This document shows, in pieces, positions 36,433 through 44,991 of a stretch of 62,104 nucleotides of DNA. Both the position numbers and the translations under genes were made by a program. The stretch covers positions 1-62,104 of the forward strand of contig CAKRMK010000019.1 of NCBI GenBank assembly GCA_934364795.1, read 5' to 3'. The first letter of the stretch is position 1, and each line of letters starts with the position of its first letter. Source of the DNA: an uncultured Blautia sp. (lineage in GTDB: Bacteria; Bacillota; Clostridia; Lachnospirales; Lachnospiraceae). The notes beneath the pieces were generated by a model, which did not search any database, was not told the DNA's origin, and was given only the letters and a program-made list of their open reading frames with translations.

Positions 36433-38619
36433 GTGGGTAAAGTAAAGAAAGTGATCGCAGGCGTGGTAGTGACAGCACTTGTGGGAACTGCCATCGGAGG
36501 CGGACTTATGTATGTCCGCAAGGGTAACCAGAAAGAAGTAATGGTTGCCAGTGTCAGTGACCTTATGACTGATTATTATGGCAATGCTTCCACCTTAAGC
36601 GGTAATGTATATGCCAATGCCACTCAGAGGATCACAGTAGATAAAGATATGGTCATTCAGGAAGTCTATGTAAGCAAAGGCGATGAGGTGAAGCCTGGAG
36701 ATAAGCTGATTTCCTTTGATATGACCCTTGTGGAAATGGAATTAAATATTGCAAAGCTGAAACTGCAAAAGCAGCAGCAGGATCTTGCAACTGCAAAAAA
36801 AAGGCTGACAAGCCTTCAAAATGGCGGCCCGATTTTGGACACGGATTCCTCTTCAGCAGACAATCTCATAGATTCCGGTACTGATTCCGGAAGTGATTCT
36901 GGAAGCGATTCTGGTTCTGATTCTGGTGACGACCTTGATCTTTCCTCTGCAAATGTTACTGCATCAGATCATTATCTTGCAGCTATAGTGCAGCCATTGC
37001 TGCTTGCTGCTGTAACCGATGTTTTTGATGATGCTGGTGATACAGCAGCCGTAGGCAGTGAGGAAGCTGCGGCTGCAGACGATTCTTTTTATGATGAAAC
37101 TCCGGATCTGTCGGAAGGTGACCTGGTAGATGACAGCCTGGATGAAATGGATGGTCTTGACGGGACGGATGATATGGATGGTGGATCAGGGGATCCGGGA
37201 ACAGCATCCGATTATTACGATCCTCCTGCAGACGATACAGAGGAACCTGTCAGTGAGGAAGATGGATTTAACAGTGGAGATGGCAGCAATTCTGGAAATG
37301 GCGGTTTTGTGTCAGATGGCGGTGATATATTGACTCCTGCACCGGAACCAACTCCGGTTCTGCCTGATGGTTCTGTGTTTGTAAATCCGGATGACCAGGC
37401 AGGTGATGGCGATTTTACAGATGGGGATGAAACCTTTTATCAGACCCTGGATTACGACACCCAGCCTTATCAGGGAAGCGGAACCCAGGATGATCCATTC
37501 CTTTTCCTCTGTTCCAGTGCCAAAGGCAAGGTAAATGTAACTGGTGCATTTTTGAATAAGATGGCAGGCTACAATGCAGATGGCACCATCATCCTTGAGC
37601 CAGGCGGCTACTGGTATCTTCTTGAATTTCATAAGAATGATACTATAGCAGACTATACAGACCGCAAGAGCTCCTGTACCGGTTATTATCTGATTGAGGG
37701 AAATATGCTTTCCAATCCGGTAGACCGTTTTGCAGAAATGGATTTCACTCTTGACGGGGCAATGCAGTATGATGATGGTTCCGGTGATGATCCTGTTATC
37801 CCGGACGATGGAGGCAATAATGGTGGCTCCACTTTGAGCCGAAAAGAAGCAATCCGGATACAGAAAAACAGGATTGCCAGTCTGCAACTTGATATTCAGG
37901 AAAGTGAAATCAATATCAGCAAGCTTGAGAAGAAGGCAAGCAGAAAGCTGATTACCAGCAAGCTGGACGGTATTGTTACAACAGTCGGTGATGCTGCCAC
38001 AGGAACCAATTCAGAATCCGATGCATTTATAGCGGTTAAGAGTAAAGATGGCTATTATGTACAGGGAACTGTTGGCGAGCTTATGCTGGATGAAGTAAAA
38101 GAAGGAACCATACTGAACTGTAATTCCTATGGGGAAAACGGTTACATGATGTTCGAGGCTGAAGTGGTGCAGGTTTCTGATTATGCAGTGGATGGAGATA
38201 ATTATTTCTACTATGGAGACAGCAATCCCAATGTATCCTCCTACACCTTTACAGCAAAGATTACCGATGATTCTGCACAGGTAAGCGTTGGAGACTGGGT
38301 GGATATCCAGCTGAACAGTCAATCCCAGAATACAGATGGAATTGTACTTTCCAAGGCTTTTGTACGGACAGAGGATGGCGTAAGCTATGTATATAAAGAT
38401 AACAATGGCGTACTGAAAAAACAGATCGTCAAAGTAAAAGAGAATGTAAACGGCGGAATGTATGTACTGATCAGCAGCGGTATTTCTGCTGATGATAAGA
38501 TCGCGTTCCCATATTCCAAGTCGATCCAGGAAGGCATGAAAACCAAAGCTGTTAACTCGGATTCACTGGATACATTTATGGGATATGACAGTACGTCATA
38601 TTCCGGAGGTCTTGGTTAA
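36433..38619 (+). CDS. Membrane-fusion adaptor protein 2 with large inserted domain
   Basis: A 728-residue adaptor. The start is GTG at 36433 with AGAGG 7 bases upstream; ATG at 36400 lies inside the ATPase gene. A membrane anchor (about 5-25) is followed by the first lipoyl half (VIQEVYVSKGDEVKPGDKLISFD, about 75-97) and coil 1 (about 100-134). Then come about 330 inserted residues: an Asp/Ser/Gly-rich segment, a hydrophobic patch near 176-200, and a beta-rich globular part (about 330-452; NVTGAFLNKMAGYNADG, EPGGYWYLLEFHK). Coil 2 (about 467-505) and the second lipoyl half with barrel domains close the protein. The insertion is where the hairpin tip would be. Confidence 0.85.
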   Translation: MGKVKKVIAGVVVTALVGTAIGGGLMYVRKGNQKEVMVASVSDLMTDYYGNASTLSGNVYANATQRITVDKDMVIQEVYVSKGDEVKPGDKLISFDMTLVEMELNIAKLKLQKQQQDLATAKKRLTSLQNGGPILDTDSSSADNLIDSGTDSGSDSGSDSGSDSGDDLDLSSANVTASDHYLAAIVQPLLLAAVTDVFDDAGDTAAVGSEEAAAADDSFYDETPDLSEGDLVDDSLDEMDGLDGTDDMDGGSGDPGTASDYYDPPADDTEEPVSEEDGFNSGDGSNSGNGGFVSDGGDILTPAPEPTPVLPDGSVFVNPDDQAGDGDFTDGDETFYQTLDYDTQPYQGSGTQDDPFLFLCSSAKGKVNVTGAFLNKMAGYNADGTIILEPGGYWYLLEFHKNDTIADYTDRKSSCTGYYLIEGNMLSNPVDRFAEMDFTLDGAMQYDDGSGDDPVIPDDGGNNGGSTLSRKEAIRIQKNRIASLQLDIQESEINISKLEKKASRKLITSKLDGIVTTVGDAATGTNSESDAFIAVKSKDGYYVQGTVGELMLDEVKEGTILNCNSYGENGYMMFEAEVVQVSDYAVDGDNYFYYGDSNPNVSSYTFTAKITDDSAQVSVGDWVDIQLNSQSQNTDGIVLSKAFVRTEDGVSYVYKDNNGVLKKQIVKVKENVNGGMYVLISSGISADDKIAFPYSKSIQEGMKTKAVNSDSLDTFMGYDSTSYSGGLG

Positions 38620-38630
38620 GGAGGGATTTC

Positions 38631-39899
38631 ATGTTTGAAAATATACGTCTGGCATTCCAGGGAATCTGGTCACATAAGATGAGATCTTTCCTTACAATGC
38701 TGGGTATTATTATTGGTATTGCATCTATTATTGCAATTGTTTCCACGATTAAGGGAACCAGTGAACAGATTAAGGAGAACCTGATTGGTTCCGGAAATAA
38801 TACGGTAAATATCACTCTTTCCCAGGGTGACAGTGCATACAGTGTGGATTATTATGGAGACAGCAGCTCTGGTTCCACGCCGCTTCTTAGTGATGCCATC
38901 AAGGAAGAAGTTCTTGAGGCAGATCATGTACAGAACGCAACCTTTTTCTACAGCAGAACAGATTACAACAGCAGCGTATATTATGAGAACAGCAGCTTTT
39001 CCGGAGGCAAGGTATATGGTGTGGATCTGAATTATCTGGATACCTGCGGATATCAGGTCAGATCGGGACGCGGATTTGTGCAGAAGGATTATGATAATTT
39101 CCGCAAGGTGGCATTGCTGGACAGCTATGCCGCAGATACCATGTTCCCAGGCGATAATCCGGTAGGCAAAATTATTGAGATTGGTTCAGAGCCATTTACC
39201 GTTATAGGTGTTATCCGCCAGGCTTCCGACAGTCTGCCGAATATGGAGACACCAAGTGAGTTTGACAACTACTATGAAAGTGTTATCGGAACTGTTCTGA
39301 TCCCAAATAAATGCTGGGCAATCTCTTACAAATTTGATGAGCCGGAAAATGCAATCATAAGAGTTGACAGCACAGATAACATGAGTGAAGCCGGTTCCAC
39401 AGTTGCAAAAATTTTAAATAAATCCATAGATAACTCAAACGGCAAAAGTACCTTTAAGTACAAAGCGGATGATGTTATGGAGCGTGTAAAGAATCTTCAG
39501 AATTTAAGTGAGAGTACCAATTCACAGCTGATCTGGATTGCAAGTATTTCTCTTCTGGTAGGCGGCATCGGTGTTATGAATATCATGCTGGTATCTGTAA
39601 CAGAGAGAACCAAGGAAATCGGTCTGAAAAAGGCCATTGGTGCAAGAAAGAAAACAATTCTGAATCAGTTCCTTACAGAGGCAGCAGTACTGACCAGTGT
39701 TGGCGGTATTATCGGTGTAATACTGGGAATCGGACTTTCCAAGATTGTATCCAAGGTAGCCGGCTCCCCAACTGCCATCAGTGTGCCTGCTATTGTAGGA
39801 TCTGTGGTATTTTCCATGCTGATCGGTATTATCTTTGGACTGCTTCCATCTGTGAAAGCGGCAAATCTGAACCCAATTGATGCACTTAGAAGTGAATGA
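38631..39899 (+). CDS. MacB-like ABC permease (FtsX family)
   Basis: A 422-residue permease with the MacB plan: one N-terminal helix (MRSFLTMLGIIIGIASIIAIVS), an extracellular MacB core domain (about 45-270) and three C-terminal helices of the FtsX fold with LLVGGIGVMNIMLVSVTERTKEIGLKKAIGA. A GGAGG site lies upstream, 11 bases after adaptor 2. Last gene of the operon. Substrate unknown; relatives export peptides, bacteriocins or lipopeptides, or transmit signals. Confidence 0.92.
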   Translation: MFENIRLAFQGIWSHKMRSFLTMLGIIIGIASIIAIVSTIKGTSEQIKENLIGSGNNTVNITLSQGDSAYSVDYYGDSSSGSTPLLSDAIKEEVLEADHVQNATFFYSRTDYNSSVYYENSSFSGGKVYGVDLNYLDTCGYQVRSGRGFVQKDYDNFRKVALLDSYAADTMFPGDNPVGKIIEIGSEPFTVIGVIRQASDSLPNMETPSEFDNYYESVIGTVLIPNKCWAISYKFDEPENAIIRVDSTDNMSEAGSTVAKILNKSIDNSNGKSTFKYKADDVMERVKNLQNLSESTNSQLIWIASISLLVGGIGVMNIMLVSVTERTKEIGLKKAIGARKKTILNQFLTEAAVLTSVGGIIGVILGIGLSKIVSKVAGSPTAISVPAIVGSVVFSMLIGIIFGLLPSVKAANLNPIDALRSE

Positions 39900-39937
39900 A
39901 AAATAAAGAATTAAAAGAATAACGAACTTACAAAAGA

Positions 39938-39980
39938 ACAGTCAGAAACGGAAACAGAAGTTTTCTTTCTGGCTGTTTTT
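39938..39980 (+). terminator. Terminator of the MacAB-like operon
   Basis: ACAGTCAGAAA and TTTCTGGCTGT form an 11-base stem followed by TTTT. Confidence 0.8.
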
Positions 39981-40007
39981 CCATAAATGGAGCAGGTATT
40001 ATATTTG

Positions 40008-40041
40008 TTTAGAGAAAACATAGAGATTCCTCTGTTAAGAT
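40008..40041 (+). promoter_or_regulatory. Predicted response-regulator site A and promoter
   Basis: TTTAGAGA-N5-TAGAGATT (40008-40028) contains TAGAGA repeated at 11-base spacing, as for OmpR-type regulators. The -10-like TAAGAT starts at 40036, 28 bases after the first base of the site. The site occupies the -35 position, as expected for an activator. Same layout at 44718 (minus) and 44846. Confidence 0.7.
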
Positions 40042-40077
40042 AACAACAATCTTAATAACTGGAAGGAGTATCTTAAC

Positions 40078-42471
40078 ATGAAAAAGTATAAAAACATAAA
40101 AAAACTGTTATCTTTTTCTGTGATTACCAGTATGGCCATTACAGGTGCAGGAAGTTTAAGCGGATGTACAGGCATTAATAAAGCGGCAGAAAACAGTGAA
40201 AGCAAAAGTGTCCAGGAGGAAAAGGGTGTAGACAAAGAGGGCACTTCAGACTCAAAAGCAATGGGACGTTATCTGGAAACAGATCTGGCTGTTCCGAAAG
40301 GATGCGGAGAGATTATGGACCTTCAGATTCTGGAGGATGGAACCATGGAACTTCTGGCACGGGATGAGAGCTGGTATTGTTGCCTTTACAGATCCACAGA
40401 TAAAGGAAAAACATGGGATACAGGAACAAAAGTAGCAGATCTTCTGGGAATGGATTCTTCCGGTGAAGATCCGGTTTATAAGGCAGCTCTTGGCAAAGAT
40501 GGCAGTGTTGTAGCTGGAAATTATATTCCCGGAGAAGATGAAGCTTCAATGGGGAAGATGGAGTATTATTACTGCCCTGCCGGGGGAAACGTTACAAAGC
40601 TGGAGCTTGGCAGTGCTGTAGAGGGAACCTTTGCTTTTGATATAAAAATAGGAGCAAACGGAAATCTGTTCCTGCTTCTTGTAGGAGATGGAATTCTGGA
40701 AGTAAATCCAGAAGATCAGACGGTGGCTCATGAATATGAAAAAGGTGAGCATGTAGATTATATGAGTGTTACCACAAAATATCTGATTGTAATGGAATCA
40801 GGAGATGTGAAATACTATGATTTGGAAACTGGCAAACCCGCAGAAGGAGGGGATGCACTCACTTCCCAGCTGAAAAAGAATCCGTCCAATCTTACTATGG
40901 GAAATTCATCTGGTTCTTCTATTTTGTTTATGGATGGCGATGAAGACAATTCTTTGTTTTATGTGGATGACAGAGGCCTGTATCGCTATGTTTTTGGAGG
41001 AAATGTGGTGGAACAGCTAATTGATGGAAGCCTTAATTCTCTTAGTGCGGTAAATAAAGCTTTTTCTGTCATGGTGAAAGATGAAGAGGGTGCTTTTTAT
41101 ATTGGAGAACTGGATTACAGTTCTGGTGATTTCAATGGAAAAATATTCAGTTATTCTTACTCTGCCGATATTCCCACTGTTCCAGATACAGAGCTGACTT
41201 TATATTCTCTTGAAGATAATTCCAGTATTCGCCAGGCGGTAGTCATGTTCCAGAAAAAATATCCGGATATTTATATTACGCTGGAAACCGGAATGTCAGG
41301 AGATGATGGCGTAACCCGCACCGATGCACTGAAAACACTGAATACAGAAATTATGGCAGGAAAAGGACCTGATATTCTGATTTTAGATGGAATTTCAGCA
41401 CAAACCTATGTGGAACAGGGCATGCTGGAAGATCTTGGCGGAATATTTAAGGATGCAGGTCTGCTTACGAACATTAAAGATGCATACACAAATGAGGATG
41501 GCAGTATTTATGAAATGCCTGTGAAATTTGGAATTCCTGTGATTGAAGGGAAAAAAGAAGATGTAGATCTGGTCACTGACCTTACATCTCTGGCAGATGT
41601 GGCAGAGTCACATAAAGAGGAATATGGAATTTCACAGGAGACTTTTTATAAATTCCCTATGTGTTATTTCTTATATCCGCAGGTATTTTTGCAGGAATTA
41701 TGTGATAATAATTCTGCTGCATGGTTAAATGAGGACGGGACATTGTCGGAAGAGAAAGTAAAAGAGTTTCTGGAACAGGCGGGAAGAATTTACAAAGCAG
41801 GAGAGGATGGCTTAAATGAATTCAAAGAAAAGTACGCACAGGAATTTGATGACAGCGAGGAAGCCCCCTACAACCGTTTGGAGGGAATTGCCGGTGAAAA
41901 TATATTACTTCTGTGGGGAACTGCTTTATTTGCTGTAGGAGGCGTTTTTTCTCCATATGATTTTGCAGCAGTGGATTCCATTGCAAAGCAGGGAAATGAC
42001 CTGTCCTACAAGCTTTGGAATGGACAGATTTCAAATTGCTTTCTTCCTGTATGCAAGGTCGGAGTAAGTTCAAAGTCTCTTCAGAAAGAGGCTGCAATGA
42101 AATTTGTGCAGTATCTTTTTTCAGAAGAGGGACAGCAGGTATCAAAAAATGATGGCCTTCCGGTGGTGGAAAGTGTATATGACAGTGATGCATACTGGGA
42201 TCAGGGCGAAGTGGGAAAAGTGTTGACCACAGGAGGTGGTTCAAACAGTGAAACCGGACAGGAAGTAAATTGTGAGATAACTGTACCGGAAGCAGATAAG
42301 GTAGAGGAGTTTAAAGCTCTTGGAAAAACGCTGACAACACCTGTTCTTGATAATGCTATTATTACAGGTGCAGTGTCAGACACAGGCGTGAGGTATTTAA
42401 ATAATGAGATCAGTCTGGATGAGGCTGCAAATGCAGTGATACAGCAGGTAAACCTGTATCTGTCAGAATAA
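40078..42471 (+). CDS. Lipoprotein fusing a propeller-like region to a family 1 solute-binding domain
   Basis: A 797-residue lipoprotein (lipobox LSGC, Cys30). Residues about 75-365 look like a beta-propeller: repeated short strands and an Asp-box S106-TDKGKTW113. From about 370 to 797 it has the pattern of an extracellular family 1 (sugar-type) solute-binding protein: ELTLYSLEDNSSIRQAVVMFQKKYPDI, then GKGPDILIL and SYKLWNGQISNCFLPV. It probably captures a ligand for the permeases at 44992-46680 and, by neighbourhood, may present it to the adjacent kinase. Driven by site A. The ligand is unknown; no glycosidase gene is nearby. Confidence 0.8.
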   Translation: MKKYKNIKKLLSFSVITSMAITGAGSLSGCTGINKAAENSESKSVQEEKGVDKEGTSDSKAMGRYLETDLAVPKGCGEIMDLQILEDGTMELLARDESWYCCLYRSTDKGKTWDTGTKVADLLGMDSSGEDPVYKAALGKDGSVVAGNYIPGEDEASMGKMEYYYCPAGGNVTKLELGSAVEGTFAFDIKIGANGNLFLLLVGDGILEVNPEDQTVAHEYEKGEHVDYMSVTTKYLIVMESGDVKYYDLETGKPAEGGDALTSQLKKNPSNLTMGNSSGSSILFMDGDEDNSLFYVDDRGLYRYVFGGNVVEQLIDGSLNSLSAVNKAFSVMVKDEEGAFYIGELDYSSGDFNGKIFSYSYSADIPTVPDTELTLYSLEDNSSIRQAVVMFQKKYPDIYITLETGMSGDDGVTRTDALKTLNTEIMAGKGPDILILDGISAQTYVEQGMLEDLGGIFKDAGLLTNIKDAYTNEDGSIYEMPVKFGIPVIEGKKEDVDLVTDLTSLADVAESHKEEYGISQETFYKFPMCYFLYPQVFLQELCDNNSAAWLNEDGTLSEEKVKEFLEQAGRIYKAGEDGLNEFKEKYAQEFDDSEEAPYNRLEGIAGENILLLWGTALFAVGGVFSPYDFAAVDSIAKQGNDLSYKLWNGQISNCFLPVCKVGVSSKSLQKEAAMKFVQYLFSEEGQQVSKNDGLPVVESVYDSDAYWDQGEVGKVLTTGGGSNSETGQEVNCEITVPEADKVEEFKALGKTLTTPVLDNAIITGAVSDTGVRYLNNEISLDEAANAVIQQVNLYLSE

Positions 42472-42532
42472 AAGAAGGGCTGTTATAGTTAAAGGTAAGA
42501 ACGTTTAAGAAAAAACAGAAAGAGGAAAAAGT

Positions 42533-43822
42533 ATGTTTCGTAAGCTGCACAGGCAAATGACCATTTTTTCAACATTGGTTACAAGTGGAATTTTAATTCT
42601 TATGACCATCACATGTCTTATTATTTCAGAGCAGGGACTTGTACGCAACAGCTATGAACGCTTTTGGAATAATGGAAATTCCTGTGTGGCTTATCTGGAA
42701 AACCAGAATGTGCTGACTTATCAGTGGATTCTGGAATCCAGACAGGAATATGGAGTGGAGATCAGTATTCTGGATAATGGAAGAAAATTATATTTCGAAA
42801 AACTGGATCAGGCAAATGTGTCAAAAAGCCAGAAACGTTCACAGAATATGTTGGAAACAGCCGCAAGAATTTCAAAAGAAGAACAGGGATTAGATGTGGA
42901 GTATAGTGGAAATCTGGCACTTTCAAGAGAGACCTTTTTTAAGACTGGGGATTTTTATGCCTGTACAGCTTTAATTCCAAAAGAAAATGGCGTTTTGAGT
43001 CTTGTAATGGTACATTCTTTAGATGGACTGAAAAATCAGATATTCCATCAACGGGTTCTGTTTGGGATTCTGGTAGCTGTAGCTGTGGCCGTTTTGTGGG
43101 GATTTGCCTGGTTTTTTACAGGAAAAATGCTTGGCCCGCTGGAGGAAAACAGAAAAAGGCAGACACAGTTTATTGCGGCTGCCTCCCATGAGCTGCGTTC
43201 TCCACTGGCTGTGATTTTGTCCTGTGTTCAGGATATGGAGACAGATCCAGGGGAAAGCAGGAAATTTATGCAGACTATAAAAAGCGAAGGAAACAGGATG
43301 TCAAGGCTGGTAGGAGATATGCTTGCTCTTGCAAATGCAGACAACAAATCCTGGAGTATTCTGAAATCCCCCTGTGAGCTGGATACACTGATTCTGGATA
43401 CCTATGAAAAATATGAATCTTTGCTGCGGGAAAAGAAAATTTCCATAGAAGCAGTTTTGCCGGAAGAAGTGCTTTCTCCCTGTAAATGTGACAGCTCCAG
43501 AATCAGCCAGGTGCTGGGAATCCTTCTGGATAACAGTGCCAGCTATGTTCCTGCAGGTGGAAAGGTCTGGATTGGCGTGGAAGAAAAAGAAAAATATTTT
43601 AAGCTTTATGTAAAAGATAATGGTCCGGGAATTCCGGATGAAAGAAAAGAATCGGTGTTTCTGCGTTTCTACAGAGCTGATTCTTCAAGAAAAGACAAGC
43701 AGCATTTTGGACTTGGGCTTTGCATTGCAAAAGAGATTGTGACGCTGCATCATGGCAGTATCAAGGTGGAAGATACTGTCGGGGGAGGCAGCACGTTTGT
43801 GATACGACTGCCTAAGGTCTAG
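42533..43822 (+). CDS. Sensor histidine kinase
   Basis: A 429-residue membrane kinase. Two helices (about 10-31 and 175-196) enclose an extracellular sensing domain of about 140 residues. The phospho-acceptor is H219 in FIAAASHELRSPLAVI; the ATP-binding domain has LLDNSASYVP (N box), VKDNGPGIP (G1) and FGLGLCIAKEIV (G2). It lies 61 bases after the solute-binding lipoprotein, probably co-transcribed. Its response regulator is convergent. The TAG stop (43820-43822) is the first three bases of a dispersed repeat copy. Confidence 0.92.
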   Translation: MFRKLHRQMTIFSTLVTSGILILMTITCLIISEQGLVRNSYERFWNNGNSCVAYLENQNVLTYQWILESRQEYGVEISILDNGRKLYFEKLDQANVSKSQKRSQNMLETAARISKEEQGLDVEYSGNLALSRETFFKTGDFYACTALIPKENGVLSLVMVHSLDGLKNQIFHQRVLFGILVAVAVAVLWGFAWFFTGKMLGPLEENRKRQTQFIAAASHELRSPLAVILSCVQDMETDPGESRKFMQTIKSEGNRMSRLVGDMLALANADNKSWSILKSPCELDTLILDTYEKYESLLREKKISIEAVLPEEVLSPCKCDSSRISQVLGILLDNSASYVPAGGKVWIGVEEKEKYFKLYVKDNGPGIPDERKESVFLRFYRADSSRKDKQHFGLGLCIAKEIVTLHHGSIKVEDTVGGGSTFVIRLPKV

Positions 43823-43982
43823 AGCGTGCCCCAAAAACATTCCTGCAATCTGCGCGCCCCACTTTGCGGTATATTTCACCCAAATTCGGTTGTCGTAGCC
43901 CGCTACGACGCCCTCATCTGGGTAAAATCTCCCACAAATTGTGACGCACATCTTGCAGAAAGCCTTTTTCAAACACGCTCTA
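43820..43982 (+). repeat. Dispersed inverted-repeat element, copy 5 (full length, between kinase and regulator)
   Basis: A 163-bp element with near-perfect inverted ends (TAGAGCGTGCCCCAAAAA and TTTTTCAAACACGCTCTA) and an internal palindrome GTCGTAGCCCGCTACGAC (43892-43909). The left end provides the kinase TAG and the right end provides the regulator TAG on the minus strand. Confidence 0.88.
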
Positions 43983-44660
43983 GGAACGATACACTTCAAG
44001 CTGGTAGCCGGTGCCGCGGATGGTTTTTAATATCAGAGTACTGCCTACTGTTTTCAATCGCCTGCGAAGAAAATGAATATAGTTGTCCAGGTTTCCATCC
44101 TCCACATCTGAATCCATTCCCCACACCCGGGAGAGAAGGAGTGTTCTTGGAAGTACCTGGCCAGGGTTTCGTAAAAAGACCTCAAGTAATGCACTCTCAC
44201 GTTTGGAAAGAGTGCATTCTTTTGTGTCTTTACACAGTCGTCCACATTCTAGATCAAATGAGATATCTCCCAGTTTTAAAAGTCCCAGATCACCCCATTT
44301 TCCAGGACGTCTCATAATACTGCGAATCCGCGCCAGCAATTCTTCAAAGGCAAAAGGCTTTACCATGTAATCGTCTGCGCCACATTCAAGTCCTGTAATT
44401 TTGTCCTCCAGCTCTCCTAACGCTGTGAGAAAAATAACAGGTGTGGCAATATGGGCAGCCCTTGCCTGTTTCAGTATTTTTGTTCCATCCATGGAGGGCA
44501 GCATACGATCCAGAATTACCAGGTCATACATGGTTTCCTGCATATAATAAAGTCCGTCTGTCCCATCATGGCAAACATCTACAGTGAAATTTTCTTTTTC
44601 CAGACGGAATTTCATGAGTTCCGCCAGGTCTTTATCATCTTCTATGATTAAAATCCGCAT
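43980..44660 (-). CDS. OmpR/PhoB-family response regulator
   Basis: A 226-residue regulator. In the receiver domain the acidic pocket is E7-D8-D9, the phospho-acceptor D51 (LVILDRMLPSMDG), T79 and K101. The C-terminal winged helix shows the trans_reg_C pattern with LSKRESALLEVFLRNPGQVLPRTLLLSRVWG and VDNYIHFLRRRL-type recognition helix. Convergent to its likely kinase rather than in one operon. Its promoter carries the predicted binding element (site C), so it is likely autoregulated. Confidence 0.93.
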   Translation of the reverse strand: MRILIIEDDKDLAELMKFRLEKENFTVDVCHDGTDGLYYMQETMYDLVILDRMLPSMDGTKILKQARAAHIATPVIFLTALGELEDKITGLECGADDYMVKPFAFEELLARIRSIMRRPGKWGDLGLLKLGDISFDLECGRLCKDTKECTLSKRESALLEVFLRNPGQVLPRTLLLSRVWGMDSDVEDGNLDNYIHFLRRRLKTVGSTLILKTIRGTGYQLEVYRS

Positions 44661-44684
44661 AATAAAATCCTCTTTTTATTTTTC

Positions 44685-44718
44685 ATTGTACCACGTAAAT
44701 CTCCAAGAAATCTCTAAA
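44685..44718 (-). promoter_or_regulatory. Predicted response-regulator site C and promoter
   Basis: On the minus strand TTTAGAGA-N5-TGGAGATT spans 44718-44698, and the -10 TACAAT starts at 44690, exactly 28 bases after the first base of the site. It drives the regulator gene itself. Confidence 0.72.
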
Positions 44719-44739
44719 CTTATATTTTTTAGACTTAAA

Positions 44740-44837
44740 AAGCGTGTTAAAAAATATTCTCACATTTGAAAAACTGTCCGGGGAAAATTTTCTTAAAACT
44801 GTGCCATACATCTTGCAGAAAGCTTTTGGGGGCACGT
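44740..44837 (+). repeat. Dispersed inverted-repeat element, copy 6 (degenerate)
   Basis: It starts AAGCGTGTTAAAAAAT and ends CATACATCTTGCAGAAAGCTTTTGGGGGCACG. The middle has lost the first conserved box. It lies between the divergent regulator and permease promoters. Confidence 0.65.
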
Positions 44838-44845
44838 AGCCAGAC

Positions 44846-44879
44846 TTTAGAGAAAAAATAGAGATTATTTTGTTACCTT
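44846..44879 (+). promoter_or_regulatory. Predicted response-regulator site B and promoter
   Basis: TTTAGAGA-N5-TAGAGATT (44846-44866) with -10-like TACCTT starting at 44874, again offset 28. It precedes the two permease genes. Confidence 0.7.
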
Positions 44880-44991
44880 AAGAAAGAAGCGTACAGAGCT
44901 TCTAAGAAAAGGTTATAAAACGAAAACTTGTAAAGTGAAAGCTTACAAGTAAAAAATTATTAAATGAAAAAATGAAAAGAGGTTTTACCAG

